Shown here: positions 49,710-58,866 of the stretch, piece by piece
Numbering within the stretch: the stretch's first letter is position 1
How the letters are laid out: every line of letters starts with the position of its first letter
Assembly: GCA_964629015.1 (NCBI GenBank)
Contig: CAZVMN010000010.1
Location: 93,317 to 157,316, forward strand
Source: Oceanococcus sp964629015
Lineage (GTDB): Bacteria > Pseudomonadota > Gammaproteobacteria > Nevskiales > Oceanococcaceae
DNA length: 64,000 nt
Direction: 5' to 3'
Made by a program: the position numbers and the translations under genes
The notes under the pieces: generated by a model
Seen by the model: only the letters and a program-made list of their open reading frames with translations
Told to the model about the DNA's origin: nothing
Databases searched by the model: none

Positions 49710-51074
49710 ATGGCGTTGAGTAAGAGCAAAAAGCAATTCCGCTGCACCGAGTGTGGCACGGTGGCCAGTCAATGGGCTGGGCAGTGCACAACATGTGGAA
49801 CTTGGAATTCTATGGAAACCGTGAGTGCGCCGGCTGCCGAGTCCGGTGGGCGAGGCGCGCGAGGGTATGCGGGGGAAAACCGTATTCGTATGCTCAAGGA
49901 TGTCGGTGACGAGTCTGAAGTCCGCATTGACAGTGGCTTTCTTGAGTTGGATCGTGTCCTGGGCGGTGGCATCGTGGCCGGTTCAGTCGTGCTGCTGGGG
50001 GGGGATCCGGGTATCGGCAAGTCGACGCTTTTGCTGCAACTGTTGATTCGCATGCAGGCGCGGCAACGCATGGTCTATGTGACCGGTGAGGAGTCCCTGC
50101 AGCAAGTGCGTATGCGCGCTCAGCGCTTGGGTGAAAAAGATGCCGCGCTGGGTGTGGTTGCGGAAACCGAAGTGGAGAGCATTCTGGCTTTGCTCGAGCA
50201 GGACCCGCCGACATTGCTGGTGATCGATTCCATCCAGACCTTATATACCCGCGAGCTGGGCTCGGCGCCGGGTTCGGTGGCGCAGCTGCGTGAATGTTGT
50301 GCTTTGCTGGTGCGCTTCGCCAAGCAACGCAATGTGGCGATCTTTCTGGTCGGCCACGTGACCAAGGAAGGTGTAATTGCCGGGCCGCGCGTGCTGGAGC
50401 ACATGGTTGATACGGTGCTGTATTTTGAAGCCGACCCAGGTGGGCGCCTGCGCATGATTCGCGCGGCCAAAAATCGCTTTGGGGCGGTCAACGAAATTGG
50501 TTTTTTTGCCATGGCCGACAGCGGGCTCAAAGAGGTGCGCAATCCATCGGCGTTGTTTCTGGCACGCGATGCGGAACCCGCGGCGGGCAGCGTGGTTCTG
50601 GTCACCCGTGAGGGCAGTCGTTCGGTGCTGGTTGAAGTTCAGGCGTTGGTTGATCGTGGTGGCTCATCGCCGCGGCGCGTGGCAGTCGGTCTGGAGGCCA
50701 ATCGTTTGGCCATGCTGCTGGCCGTGCTTCATCGACATGCCCAGATCAGCTTGCTTGACCAAGATGTGTTCATCAATGTGGTCGGCGGTCTTCAGGTGCG
50801 TGAAACGGCGGCCGATTTGGCGGTGGTGTTTGCGGCGGTGTCCAGTTTTCGGGATCGCGCCTTGCCGGGCGGGTTGGCCGTGTTTGGTGAGTTGGGGCTG
50901 TCCGGGGAGTTGCGTCCCGTCAGTGGTGGCGAGGAACGTATTGCGGAGGCCGCCAAGCAGGGCTTTTCGCGGATTATCGTGCCGCAGGCGAACAAGCCAC
51001 GAAAGTCGCCAAGCAAGACCGAAGTGATCGCGGTACGCAGCTTGTCCGAGGCCTTGGATGCTGCGTTGGCTTAG
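49710..51074 (+). CDS. radA: DNA repair protein RadA
   Basis: A 454-residue RecA-related branch-migration helicase. The C4 zinc finger is FRCTECGTVASQWAGQCTTC. Walker A is LGGDPGIGKSTLLLQL, and the RadA-specific KNRFGAVNEIGFF is present. The Lon-like C-terminal domain (about 270-450) contains ALVDRGGSSPRRVAVGLEAN and FGELGLSGELRPV. ATG 49710 gives the usual short N-terminus; GTG 49704 is also possible. The stop overlaps the converging CorC-family gene by 4 bp. Confidence 0.95.
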   Translation: MALSKSKKQFRCTECGTVASQWAGQCTTCGTWNSMETVSAPAAESGGRGARGYAGENRIRMLKDVGDESEVRIDSGFLELDRVLGGGIVAGSVVLLGGDPGIGKSTLLLQLLIRMQARQRMVYVTGEESLQQVRMRAQRLGEKDAALGVVAETEVESILALLEQDPPTLLVIDSIQTLYTRELGSAPGSVAQLRECCALLVRFAKQRNVAIFLVGHVTKEGVIAGPRVLEHMVDTVLYFEADPGGRLRMIRAAKNRFGAVNEIGFFAMADSGLKEVRNPSALFLARDAEPAAGSVVLVTREGSRSVLVEVQALVDRGGSSPRRVAVGLEANRLAMLLAVLHRHAQISLLDQDVFINVVGGLQVRETAADLAVVFAAVSSFRDRALPGGLAVFGELGLSGELRPVSGGEERIAEAAKQGFSRIIVPQANKPRKSPSKTEVIAVRSLSEALDAALA

Positions 51075-52351
51075 CGCCGTTTGCTGCGCGCCTTGGTTTT
51101 CGGTGGGATCAGCTTGACCTGGTGGATCATGTTGGCCTTGGTGGTCTCAATCTCGATCTGGTAATCGTGCAACTTGAGCTGCGTGCCCGGCTCCGGAATG
51201 TCTTCCAACTGCTCCAGGATCAAACCGTTGAGCGTGCGTGCGCTGGAGCTGGGCAGTGACCACTGCATGGCGCGATTCAGACTGCGCACGTTGGTCATGG
51301 CGTTGACGGTGTATGAACCATCGCCATTGGGTTTGGCGTGGCGCATGCGTGTAGACGGGTCGGTGGTGAATTCGCCCACAATCTCTTCAAGTATGTCTTC
51401 CAGTGTGACCAGACCCTGGATGTCGCCGTATTCATCGACCACGAAACCGATGCGGCGGCGCTGGTTCTGGAAGTTCAACAGCTGTTGGTTCAGGGCGGTG
51501 CCTTCCGGAATGAAATACGGTTCTCGCGCTTGCTCCAGCAGGGTCTCTTTGTTGAGTGACTGGCTGGTCAGCAAGCCCAGGATGCGGCGCAGATGGATGA
51601 TCCCGCGAATGTCATCAATGCTGCCGTCATAAAGCGGGAGCCGCGTATGGTGGCTGGACTGGATTTGCTCCAGGACATCTGCCCAATCACGCGAGATGTC
51701 AACGCCGACAATCTCATTGCGCGGCACCATGATGTCCTCGACCGTGGCTTTTTCCAGGTCCAGGATGGACAGCAACATGGTTTGGTGACGACGCGGAATC
51801 ATGGCGCCGGTTTCCGCTACAACGGTGCGCAGCTCCTCGGTGGACAGACTGTGTTGTGCTGCATGCTCCGGGTCGACCCCCAGCAGCCGCAACAACAGAC
51901 GCGCGATGGTGCTGACAGCCCAGACCATGGGATACAGCAGTTTGATCAGTGGCACATAGACCCATGAGGCCGGGTAGGCGAGCCGCTCTGGTTCCAGTGC
52001 GGCGAGGGTTTTGGGGGTGACTTCAGAGAACAGTAGAATCACCAGCGTCAAAACACCTGTGGCAATGGCGATGCCGGGCTCGCCAAACAAACGCAGGCCA
52101 ATGATGGTGGCGATGGCGGAGGCCAGGATGTTGACGAAATTGTTGCCGAGCAAAATGATGCCAATCAGGCGATCCTGGCGCTCGAGCAACTTCACGATCC
52201 TTTTGGCGCTTTTGTCACCGCTGTTTGCGCGGTGTTGTAGACGATAACGGTTGAGCGCCATCAACGCGGTTTCAGAACCCGAAAAGAACGCGGACATCGC
52301 GATCAGCGCCAGCAAAAGGCTTAGCAGAAAGCCTATAGAAAATTCGTCCAA
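51071..52351 (-). CDS. CNNM/CorC-family membrane protein with CBS domains
   Basis: A 426-residue integral membrane protein of the HlyC/CorC (YfjD-like) family. The N-terminal CNNM domain (about 1-185) has four hydrophobic segments and FFSGSETALMALNRYRLQH, GNNFVNILASAIAT and LLFSEVTPKTLAAL. A CBS pair (about 205-330) contains VEDIMVPRNEIVGVD and DEYGDIQGLVTLEDILEEIVGE. A CorC-HlyC domain ends it (about 345-420). It probably exports or regulates Mg/Co-type divalent ions; this is inferred from the family. The start is TTG 52351 with GGTGAG 6 bases upstream; no in-frame ATG was found. Confidence 0.9.
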   Translation of the reverse strand: MDEFSIGFLLSLLLALIAMSAFFSGSETALMALNRYRLQHRANSGDKSAKRIVKLLERQDRLIGIILLGNNFVNILASAIATIIGLRLFGEPGIAIATGVLTLVILLFSEVTPKTLAALEPERLAYPASWVYVPLIKLLYPMVWAVSTIARLLLRLLGVDPEHAAQHSLSTEELRTVVAETGAMIPRRHQTMLLSILDLEKATVEDIMVPRNEIVGVDISRDWADVLEQIQSSHHTRLPLYDGSIDDIRGIIHLRRILGLLTSQSLNKETLLEQAREPYFIPEGTALNQQLLNFQNQRRRIGFVVDEYGDIQGLVTLEDILEEIVGEFTTDPSTRMRHAKPNGDGSYTVNAMTNVRSLNRAMQWSLPSSSARTLNGLILEQLEDIPEPGTQLKLHDYQIEIETTKANMIHQVKLIPPKTKARSKRR

Positions 52352-52428
52352 GGTGGACTCACCGCCCCATATCGTCAGAACCTACTAAGGTAGGGGCAAA
52401 AGTGTCGCTGTCAAGGTCTCAGATGGGT

Positions 52429-53217
52429 TCAGGTCCAGGAGCGACCAAGAAACTGCTCCAGCACCAGCTTGGAGCCAAAGTACGCCAGCAGCAGGGTGAT
52501 GTAGGCACCCATAACCCAGCGAATGGCGGTGCGACCGCGCCAGCCGCGCAGCATGCGCCCGGCGGTGAGTGCTCCGAAAAGGGCGCAGGCAATGATCGAG
52601 AGCACCGTCTTGTGCGCCAGATGTTGGGCAAACACGTTGTCAACGAACAGAAAGCCGCTACCGATACTGACGCACAGCAGACCGAAACCGATCAGCACCA
52701 GCTTGAAGACCAGGTTTTCCATCACCTGCAACGGTGGCAGGCTGTGGTGGTGTTGGCCTTTGTGCAGGCTGTTGTCGAGCAGCGCATAGCTGACGGTCTG
52801 CAGCGCAGCGAGGGTCAACGTGGCATATGCCAGCATCGACACCAGTATGTGCAGCTTCAGCGGCGTCGACAGCGTGACCGGGTTGGCCGCACCTTGAGGC
52901 AGTACCCAGGCTAACGGCACGGCCAGCGCCGCGACAGGCCACAGCCAGCGGCCCAGATGCCACAGCGACATACGCAAGCACATCAACAGGTGTAGGGCGC
53001 AGCACAGCCATAAAAACAGCGCCAGCGCCTGACCGATACCGAGTCGCCATTGACCTTGCAGCGTATCGCCCATGCCCAGTGATAGGCCCTGCAGCGCGAC
53101 CGCAGCGGCCAGCGCCAAGACCAAAACCTGATCGCGGGCACTCTTCATTCTGGTGTGGGCGCGCCACGCGCACCACAGGTAGAGCGTTGCAGCCAAAGTG
53201 TCGAGCAGGATGAGCAT
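52429..53217 (-). CDS. CcsA/YpjD-like cytochrome c assembly-family membrane protein
   Basis: A 262-residue protein with about eight membrane helices, beginning MLILLDTLAATLYLWCAWRA. The family core is STPLKLHILVSMLAYATLTLAALQTVSYALL, abbreviated here as a conserved His-bearing helix near residue 125, followed by LPPLQVMENLVFKLVLIGF and a second His in AHKTVLSIIACALFG. The gene next to ffh is typical of the YpjD/CorE group in Gammaproteobacteria. Its link to cytochrome assembly is by homology only. ATG 53217 is used; the long upstream extension is antisense to ffh. Confidence 0.85.
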   Translation of the reverse strand: MLILLDTLAATLYLWCAWRAHTRMKSARDQVLVLALAAAVALQGLSLGMGDTLQGQWRLGIGQALALFLWLCCALHLLMCLRMSLWHLGRWLWPVAALAVPLAWVLPQGAANPVTLSTPLKLHILVSMLAYATLTLAALQTVSYALLDNSLHKGQHHHSLPPLQVMENLVFKLVLIGFGLLCVSIGSGFLFVDNVFAQHLAHKTVLSIIACALFGALTAGRMLRGWRGRTAIRWVMGAYITLLLAYFGSKLVLEQFLGRSWT

Positions 53218-53265
53218 CTGCGTATCTTCGCATGGCTGGTCATTGAGGTGTATGAGGCATTCGGC

Positions 53266-53295
53266 TTGGGATCGCGTGCACCGGGCAGGTAAACT
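53266..53295 (+). promoter_or_regulatory. Candidate promoter of ffh
   Basis: TTGGGA (53266-53271) and TAAACT (53290-53295), each 4 of 6 to consensus, are 18 bp apart. Transcription would start near 53302, leaving a leader of about 20 bases with no clear ribosome site before the ffh ATG. Confidence 0.45.
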
Positions 53296-53320
53296 GTGCG
53301 TTTTTGCACCGGCATCCACG

Positions 53321-54682
53321 ATGTTCGAAAGTCTTTCCGAAAACTTACAAGCCACATTTAAAGAGCTGCGTGGCCAGGGTCGTCTGACCGAAGACAACAT
53401 CAAGGACGCTCTGCGCCAGGTGCGGCGTGCGCTACTCGAGGCGGATGTCGCGCTGGATGTGGTGCGGGATTTCATCGACCGGGTGAAAGAACGCGCCCTG
53501 GGTGAGCAGGTGCGCACCAGCCTCACGCCGGGGCAAGAATTCATCGGTATCGTCCGCGAGGAACTGATCACCGAGCTGGGTGGTGCCAGTCAGGGCTTGG
53601 AACTGCGTGCTCAGCCGCCTGCCGTTATCCTGATGGCCGGTTTGCAGGGTTCGGGCAAAACCACCAGCACTGGTAAGTTGGCGCGTTACCTGTTGGAGCA
53701 GAAGAAGCGCGTTTTGGTCGTCAGTTGTGACGTTTATCGTCCCGCCGCGATCGACCAGCTGAAGACCGTTGCTGAAGCGGTTGAGGCGGATTTTCATCCC
53801 TCGTCAGCGCTCCAGAGTCCGGCGCAAATTGCCGATGCCGCGCTCGCGGTGGCGCGCAAAGAACTCTACGACGTGCTGATTGTTGATACCGCCGGCCGGC
53901 AGACGGTAGACGAGAAAATGATGCAGGAAATCAAGGGCCTGCATGAATTTCTCAAGCCGGCCGAAACGCTCTTCGTGATCGACAGCATGACCGGTCAGGA
54001 CGCAGCCAAGACGGCAGCGGCGTTTGGAGAGGCTTTGGCCTTGACCGGCGTGGTGCTGACCAAGGTCGATGGCGATGCGCGTGGTGGTGCGGCGCTGTCC
54101 GTGCGTAAGGTCACCGGCAAGCCGATCAAATTCCTTGGCGTGGGCGAAAAGCTCGAAGCGCTGGAGGTGTTCCACCCCGAGCGTCTGGCCTCGCGCATTC
54201 TAGGCATGGGTGATGTCCTCAGCCTGATTGAGGATGCGGAAAAGAAGATCGATCGTCAGAAGGCCGAAAAACTTGCCCAGAAATTCAAGAAGGGCAAAGG
54301 CTTTGACCTGGAGGACTACCGCGACCAAATGGCCCAGATGCTCAATATGGGCGGCTTGGGTGCGATGTTGGACAAGTTGCCCGGCATGTCGCAGCTTCCG
54401 GCACAGGTCAAAAACCAGATCAACGACAAGGAAATCAGCCGAGCGATTGCCATCATCAACTCGATGACCTTGCAGGAGCGCCGTTTCCCCGACGTGATCA
54501 AAGCGTCGCGCAAGAAGCGCATTGCCGCCGGTTCGGGCACTCAGGTGCCGGACGTGAACCGTTTGCTCAAGCAGCACATGCAGATGCAGAAAATGATGAA
54601 ACGTATGCGTAAGGGCGGTATGGCCAACATGATGCGCGGGATGCAAGGCATGCTGCCACCAGGTGGAATGCCACGCCGTTAG
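53321..54682 (+). CDS. ffh: Signal recognition particle GTPase Ffh (SRP54)
   Basis: A 453-residue SRP protein. N domain (about 1-85): MFESLSENLQATFKELRGQG and ALLEADVALDVVRDFI. G domain: VILMAGLQGSGKTTSTGKLA (P-loop), VSCDVYRPAAIDQL, LIVDTAGRQTVDEKMM, LTKVDGDARGGAALSV and GVGEKLEALEVFHPERLASR. The methionine-rich M domain (about 300-453) ends MLPPGGMPRR. It binds 4.5S RNA and delivers membrane proteins to FtsY. ATG 53321 matches the conserved start; the longer frame is antisense to the CcsA-like gene. Confidence 0.97.
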   Translation: MFESLSENLQATFKELRGQGRLTEDNIKDALRQVRRALLEADVALDVVRDFIDRVKERALGEQVRTSLTPGQEFIGIVREELITELGGASQGLELRAQPPAVILMAGLQGSGKTTSTGKLARYLLEQKKRVLVVSCDVYRPAAIDQLKTVAEAVEADFHPSSALQSPAQIADAALAVARKELYDVLIVDTAGRQTVDEKMMQEIKGLHEFLKPAETLFVIDSMTGQDAAKTAAAFGEALALTGVVLTKVDGDARGGAALSVRKVTGKPIKFLGVGEKLEALEVFHPERLASRILGMGDVLSLIEDAEKKIDRQKAEKLAQKFKKGKGFDLEDYRDQMAQMLNMGGLGAMLDKLPGMSQLPAQVKNQINDKEISRAIAIINSMTLQERRFPDVIKASRKKRIAAGSGTQVPDVNRLLKQHMQMQKMMKRMRKGGMANMMRGMQGMLPPGGMPRR

Positions 54683-54714
54683 GGCGGAAAATCCATCACC
54701 GCATACGAAAATCC

Positions 54715-54742
54715 TTCACATTTGCGCGAAAACAAGTACAAT
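54715..54742 (+). promoter_or_regulatory. Promoter of the rpsP-rimM-trmD-rplS operon
   Basis: TTCACA (54715-54720) and TACAAT (54737-54742), each 5 of 6 to consensus, are 16 bp apart, followed by a GC-rich discriminator (CGCGCCCC). The predicted start near 54749 is about 32 bases before rpsP. Confidence 0.75.
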
Positions 54743-54780
54743 CGCGCCCCTTTTCCCGGATCACCTTTCCCGAAGTCATT

Positions 54781-55065
54781 ATGGTCAAGATCAGACTCGC
54801 CCGGGGCGGCGCTAAAAAGAAGCCGTTCTACCACATCGTTGTTGCGGACATCCGTGCACGCCGCGACGGTCGCTCGATTGAACGTCTGGGCTTCTACAAT
54901 CCGGTTGCGCGTGGCAACAGTGAAGCACTGCGCTTGGACCTGGACCGCGTTGACCACTGGGTCAAGAACGGTGCAGTGATGACCGATCGCGTTGCAGCGA
55001 TCGTGCGCGGCCAGCGCAAGGCGCAGGGCGCAAGCCCGGCTGCCGAGGCTGCTGCTGCCGAATAA
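54781..55065 (+). CDS. rpsP: 30S ribosomal protein bS16
   Basis: A 94-residue bS16: VKIRLARGGAKKKPFYHIVV, ADIRARRDGRSIERLGFYNP and the Trp of DHWVKNGAVMTDRVAAIVR. The C-terminus is Ala-rich. It heads the standard rpsP-rimM-trmD-rplS operon. Ribosome site is weak (GAAG). Confidence 0.98.
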   Translation: MVKIRLARGGAKKKPFYHIVVADIRARRDGRSIERLGFYNPVARGNSEALRLDLDRVDHWVKNGAVMTDRVAAIVRGQRKAQGASPAAEAAAAE

Positions 55066-55071
55066 GCCCCG

Positions 55072-55605
55072 ATGTCACGGCGAAAGGACGAAGATGTCGT
55101 CCTGGGAACGATCCGTGGCGTGTTCGGAGTGCGCGGCTGGGTAAGGGTGGAGTCCTTCACCGACCCGGCCGAAAACATACTCGACTATGCCCGCTGGCGT
55201 GTCTCCACACGCGGCGGGCATCGTGTTTTGTGCCCTCGTGAAGGCCGCTGGCATGGTCCTGGATTGATCGTTCAGTTAGCGACCGAAGACGGTGGCTTGA
55301 TCGCTGACCGTGATGCGGCGGCTGCGCTTGTGAATGCGCAGATCAGTGTGAGCCGACATGAACTCCCTGAGCTGGATGATGGTGAGGTCTACTGGTCCGA
55401 TCTGGTCGGTCTGCGCGTTATTGGCCTTGATGATGAGGTGCTCGGGGATGTCGCGGCTGTCCTCGACAACCCGGCTCACCCCATATTGCGGATCGAATCC
55501 GACCCGCCCCTTCTGATTCCCTTTGTGCGCGGCCCGATCGTTGAATCGGTGGATCTTGATCTTGGCGAAATCCGTGTGCAGTGGGCATCTGACTATGCGC
55601 TTTGA
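55072..55605 (+). CDS. rimM: 16S rRNA processing protein RimM
   Basis: A 177-residue assembly factor for the 30S head. The N-terminal barrel reads VVLGTIRGVFGVRGWVRVES, and the PRC-barrel domain (about 95-170) contains DGEVYWSDLVGLRVIGLDDE and LLIPFVRGPIVESVDLD. It begins 6 bp after rpsP and overlaps trmD by 11 bp. Confidence 0.95.
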   Translation: MSRRKDEDVVLGTIRGVFGVRGWVRVESFTDPAENILDYARWRVSTRGGHRVLCPREGRWHGPGLIVQLATEDGGLIADRDAAAALVNAQISVSRHELPELDDGEVYWSDLVGLRVIGLDDEVLGDVAAVLDNPAHPILRIESDPPLLIPFVRGPIVESVDLDLGEIRVQWASDYAL

Positions 55606-56356
55606 TCTGATCACCCTGTTGCCGGAAGCCGTTGCGGCGTTTGCGGCGTTGGGTGTGACGGGGGATGCGCTGCGCGCGTCCAAGGCCGAGCTGGCTGCTT
55701 GGAATCCGCGCGATTTTGAGACCAAGGCAAGGCCAGACGACAAGCCCTATGGCGGTGGTGCCGGCATGGTGCTGCAAGCGGAGCCATTGGCATTGGCCAT
55801 AGAGGCGGCGCGTTCGTCTTCTTCGTCGAAGCGCCCCGTCATTCTACTGTCTCCGCAAGGCGAGACGTTCGATCAGGCGATGGCGCAACAGCTGGCCGGT
55901 GGCCAGGGCGCAGTGCTCATCGCGGGGCGTTATGAAGGCATAGATCAACGCCTGATCGACAGTCACGTGGATCTGGAAATTTCGGCCGGTGACTTCGTCC
56001 TCAGCGGCGGCGAGTTGCCGGCGCTGATGATTATCGATGCCATTTTGCGTCTCGTTCCAGGCATTCTTGGTGATGACAATTCTGCGCGGGATGAGTCATT
56101 TGTTGACGCCCGGCTGGAATATCCGCAATATACGCGGCCCGAAAGCTGGCGCGGCCGGAGTGTTCCGCCTGTGCTGATGTCCGGAAATCACCGAGAAATC
56201 CTGCATTGGCGCAGGGTTCAGGCGATCGGTCGCACTTGGGAACGACGCCCGGATTTGCTGGACGAAAGCGCATTTGATGCGCACAACCGCGCCTTGTTGC
56301 GCGAATACATCAACGAATTTCTTGCAGGACAGAGCAAAGATGCAACATCTGATTGA
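55595..56356 (+). CDS. trmD: tRNA (guanine-N1-)-methyltransferase
   Basis: A 253-residue SPOUT enzyme making m1G37 to prevent frameshifts. Motifs are RFDLITLLPEAVAAF, DDKPYGGGAGMVLQAEPL, LLSPQGETFDQAMAQQL, IAGRYEGIDQRLIDSHVD, ISAGDFVLSGGELPALMIID and GNHREILHWR. ATG 55595 matches the family; the longer frame is a rimM overlap artefact. Its last 17 bp overlap rplS. Confidence 0.97.
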   Translation: MRFDLITLLPEAVAAFAALGVTGDALRASKAELAAWNPRDFETKARPDDKPYGGGAGMVLQAEPLALAIEAARSSSSSKRPVILLSPQGETFDQAMAQQLAGGQGAVLIAGRYEGIDQRLIDSHVDLEISAGDFVLSGGELPALMIIDAILRLVPGILGDDNSARDESFVDARLEYPQYTRPESWRGRSVPPVLMSGNHREILHWRRVQAIGRTWERRPDLLDESAFDAHNRALLREYINEFLAGQSKDATSD

Positions 56357-56684
56357 CGCGGTGGAAGCCGAACAGATGACCCGCGAGGTGCCGCCGTTCG
56401 CCCCAGGCGATACGGTGGTGGTGCAGGTCAAGGTGAAGGAAGGCGAGCGCGAGCGTCTGCAGGCGTTTGAGGGTGTCGTGATCGGCAAGCGCAATCGCGG
56501 CTTGAACTCGGCTTTTACTGTGCGCAAGATTTCGCACGGTGAAGGCGTTGAGCGTACCTTCCAGACCTACAGTCCTCTGGTTGACAGCATTGAAGTGAAG
56601 CGCCGCGGTAAAGTGCGTCGCGCCAAGCTGTACTACCTGCGCGCCCTGCGCGGTAAAGCGGCGCGTATCCGCGAAAAGCTGTAA
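56340..56684 (+). CDS. rplS: 50S ribosomal protein bL19
   Basis: A 114-residue bL19: PPFAPGDTVVVQVKVKEGER, LQAFEGVVIGKRNRGLNSAF, TVRKISHGEGVERTFQTYSP and KVRRAKLYYLRALRGKAARI. ATG 56340 lies inside the end of trmD. Translation is therefore probably coupled. The operon ends at the terminator 25 bp downstream. Confidence 0.98.
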   Translation: MQHLIDAVEAEQMTREVPPFAPGDTVVVQVKVKEGERERLQAFEGVVIGKRNRGLNSAFTVRKISHGEGVERTFQTYSPLVDSIEVKRRGKVRRAKLYYLRALRGKAARIREKL

Positions 56685-56708
56685 CAACGCTTCAGGCAAC
56701 ATCTCAAA

Positions 56709-56731
56709 ACGCCCGCATTGCGGGCGTTTTT
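56709..56731 (+). terminator. Terminator after rplS
   Basis: ACGCCCGC (56709-56716) pairs with GCGGGCGT (56720-56727) around ATT, followed by TTTT. It ends the rpsP-rplS operon immediately before the htpG heat-shock promoter. Confidence 0.92.
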
Positions 56732-56741
56732 CGTTTATGGG

Positions 56742-56769
56742 CTTGAAAACGTTCAGGTTCCCCCCACTT
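56742..56769 (+). promoter_or_regulatory. Sigma-32 heat-shock promoter of htpG
   Basis: CTTGAAA (56742-56748) is a perfect sigma-32 -35 box. After a 13-bp spacer, CCCCACTT (56762-56769) matches the -10 consensus CCCCATNT at all defined positions but one. The predicted start is about 20 bases before the htpG ATG. Confidence 0.85.
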
Positions 56770-56794
56770 AGCCGCGCTTAGGTAGGAGGAAACC

Positions 56795-58660
56795 ATGGCC
56801 GAAACCCGAGAATTTCAAGCCGAGGTCAAGCAGCTGCTTCACCTCATGATTCATTCGATGTATTCCAACAAGGAAGTCTTTCTGCGTGAACTGATTTCCA
56901 ATGCCTCGGACGCGACGGACAAATTGCGCTTTGAAGCGCTGAAAGACGCTTCGCTGCTGGATGGCGATGCGGAGTACAAAGTGGAGATCGAGGTGCGCAA
57001 GGATGCGCGCGAGTTGATTATCCGCGACAATGGCATTGGCATGAGCGAGCAGGAGGTGATCGACAACCTCGGCACCATTGCCAACTCAGGGACCCGCAAA
57101 TATCTCGAAGCGCTCAGCGGTGATGAGAAAAAGGATTCGCAGCTGATCGGTCAGTTTGGCGTCGGGTTCTATTCATCCTTCATCGTTGCGGATCAAGTCA
57201 CTGTCAACACGCGACGTGCCGGTGCGGCTCAGGGCGTGCAGTGGGTATCGGCGGGCGAGGGCGACTACACCATCGAGCCGTCAGACAAGGCCACGCGTGG
57301 CACCGAGATTGTGCTGCGCTTGCGCGAAGGCGAAGACGAGTTCCTGGAGCACACGCGTCTGCGCCATGTGATTCACAAGTATTCCGAACATCTGAGTCTT
57401 CCCGTGCGCCTGCAGCGTCCGGCTGATGGTGACGACGAGGGTGGTTATGACACGGTCAATCAGGGCACAGCGCTGTGGGCGCGGCCTAAGGCTGAGGTCA
57501 AGGATGAGGAATATCACGATCTGTATCGTCAGCTGTCTTACGATCCTGAGCCGCCGCTGACCTGGTCACACAACAAGGTCGAGGGCAATCTGGAATACAG
57601 CTCCTTGCTGTATATCCCAGCCAAGCCGCCCTTCGATCTGTGGGATCGCGACAGTCGGCGCGGTCTCAAGTTGTATGTTCAGCGTGTGTTCATCATGGAT
57701 GACGCGGAAAAGCTGCTGCCGAGTTATCTGCGTTTCGTGCGAGGCGTGATTGATTCCAATGATCTGCCATTGAATGTGTCGCGTGAGTTGCTGCAATCGC
57801 ACCGCGTGATCGACAAAATCCGTGCGGCATCCATCAAACGTGTGCTTGGTATGCTCGGTGACCTGGCCAAGAACGATGCGGACAAGTTCGCTCAGTTCTA
57901 CGAGGCTTTCGGTCCGGTGATCAAGGAAGGAGTGGTTGAAGACCCTGATAACCGGGACAAGATCATCGATCTGCTGCGTTTCCACACCACGCGCAGCGAT
58001 GGCGGCGAGCGTGTATCTCTGCGTGACTATGTCGAGCGCATGGCCAAAGGCCAGGATGAGATCTACTACGTCACCGCGGAAAACCTCACGACGGCCAAGG
58101 CCAGCCCACATCTGGAAGCCTTCGCCAAACGTGATATCGAAGTGCTGCTGCTGACGGATCGCGTCGATGAATGGATGGTCAATGCGCTGCACGAGTTTGA
58201 TGGTCATGCGCTCAAATCCGTGGTCCGCGGCGATGTGGACCTCGGCAAGCTGATCGAAGACCCGCAAGCGGAAGGTGAGAAGGCGCGCGTAGAAGCTCTT
58301 TACAAAGAGGTCATTGAGCGCGTCCAGGGTGTGTTGGGTGAGCGCGTGGACAGCGTGCGGGTGAGCCAGCGGTTGACCGAGTCGCCGTCATGTCTGGTTG
58401 TTGCGGACAACGCTATGTCACGGCATCTGGAGCAGCTTTTGCGGCAGGCAGGCGAGGCGGTTCCCGGTAACAAGCCGATACTCGAGATCAATCCGGATCA
58501 TCCCATGCTCGCGCGGATGCGGGAAACCCTGGATGACGCGGAGTTCTCTGATCTGAGTCACCTGCTCTTTGAGCAGGCGGTGTTGGCCGAAGGTAGCCAG
58601 CTCGACGATCCGGCGAGTTTCGTCAAGCGTCTCAATCGCTTGGTGTTCAAGAGCGCCTAA
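56795..58660 (+). CDS. htpG: Molecular chaperone HtpG (Hsp90)
   Basis: A 621-residue dimeric ATP-dependent chaperone. The GHKL ATPase domain contains LHLMIHSMYSNKEVFLRELI, NASDATDKLR, IRDNGIGMSEQEVIDNLGTI, GTRKYLEAL and IGQFGVGFYSSFIVAD. The middle domain has WDRDSRRGLKLYVQRVFIMD, VRGVIDSNDLPLNVSRELLQ (catalytic Arg region), and the C-terminal dimerisation domain (about 500-621) closes it. AGGAGG precedes the ATG. A sigma-32 promoter lies upstream and a terminator downstream, so it is monocistronic. Confidence 0.97.
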   Translation: MAETREFQAEVKQLLHLMIHSMYSNKEVFLRELISNASDATDKLRFEALKDASLLDGDAEYKVEIEVRKDARELIIRDNGIGMSEQEVIDNLGTIANSGTRKYLEALSGDEKKDSQLIGQFGVGFYSSFIVADQVTVNTRRAGAAQGVQWVSAGEGDYTIEPSDKATRGTEIVLRLREGEDEFLEHTRLRHVIHKYSEHLSLPVRLQRPADGDDEGGYDTVNQGTALWARPKAEVKDEEYHDLYRQLSYDPEPPLTWSHNKVEGNLEYSSLLYIPAKPPFDLWDRDSRRGLKLYVQRVFIMDDAEKLLPSYLRFVRGVIDSNDLPLNVSRELLQSHRVIDKIRAASIKRVLGMLGDLAKNDADKFAQFYEAFGPVIKEGVVEDPDNRDKIIDLLRFHTTRSDGGERVSLRDYVERMAKGQDEIYYVTAENLTTAKASPHLEAFAKRDIEVLLLTDRVDEWMVNALHEFDGHALKSVVRGDVDLGKLIEDPQAEGEKARVEALYKEVIERVQGVLGERVDSVRVSQRLTESPSCLVVADNAMSRHLEQLLRQAGEAVPGNKPILEINPDHPMLARMRETLDDAEFSDLSHLLFEQAVLAEGSQLDDPASFVKRLNRLVFKSA

Positions 58661-58675
58661 TCAATCAATCTGGAT

Positions 58676-58703
58676 AAAAAGCCCGGCTATGACCGGGCTT
58701 TTT
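58676..58703. terminator. Terminator after htpG
   Basis: AAAAAGCCCGG (58676-58686) pairs with CCGGGCTTTTT (58693-58703) around a 6-base loop; the T-run follows the stem. It is close to symmetric, so it could act in both directions, though only htpG needs it here. Confidence 0.92.
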
Positions 58704-58866
58704 GTTTTCAGGTACATGCGTGCGTTGCGCGAGGCGGTGTTTGGCGTATCTTTGCGCACGGCGTGCCTCCCGTTCGCTGGGTAAAATAGCTTGTCAGGCC
58801 ACCGCGCATTGATTAGTCTGACCGCTTACAGCGCCGCGTTGAAATCATTGCGAGGGGAAGGGGCAC

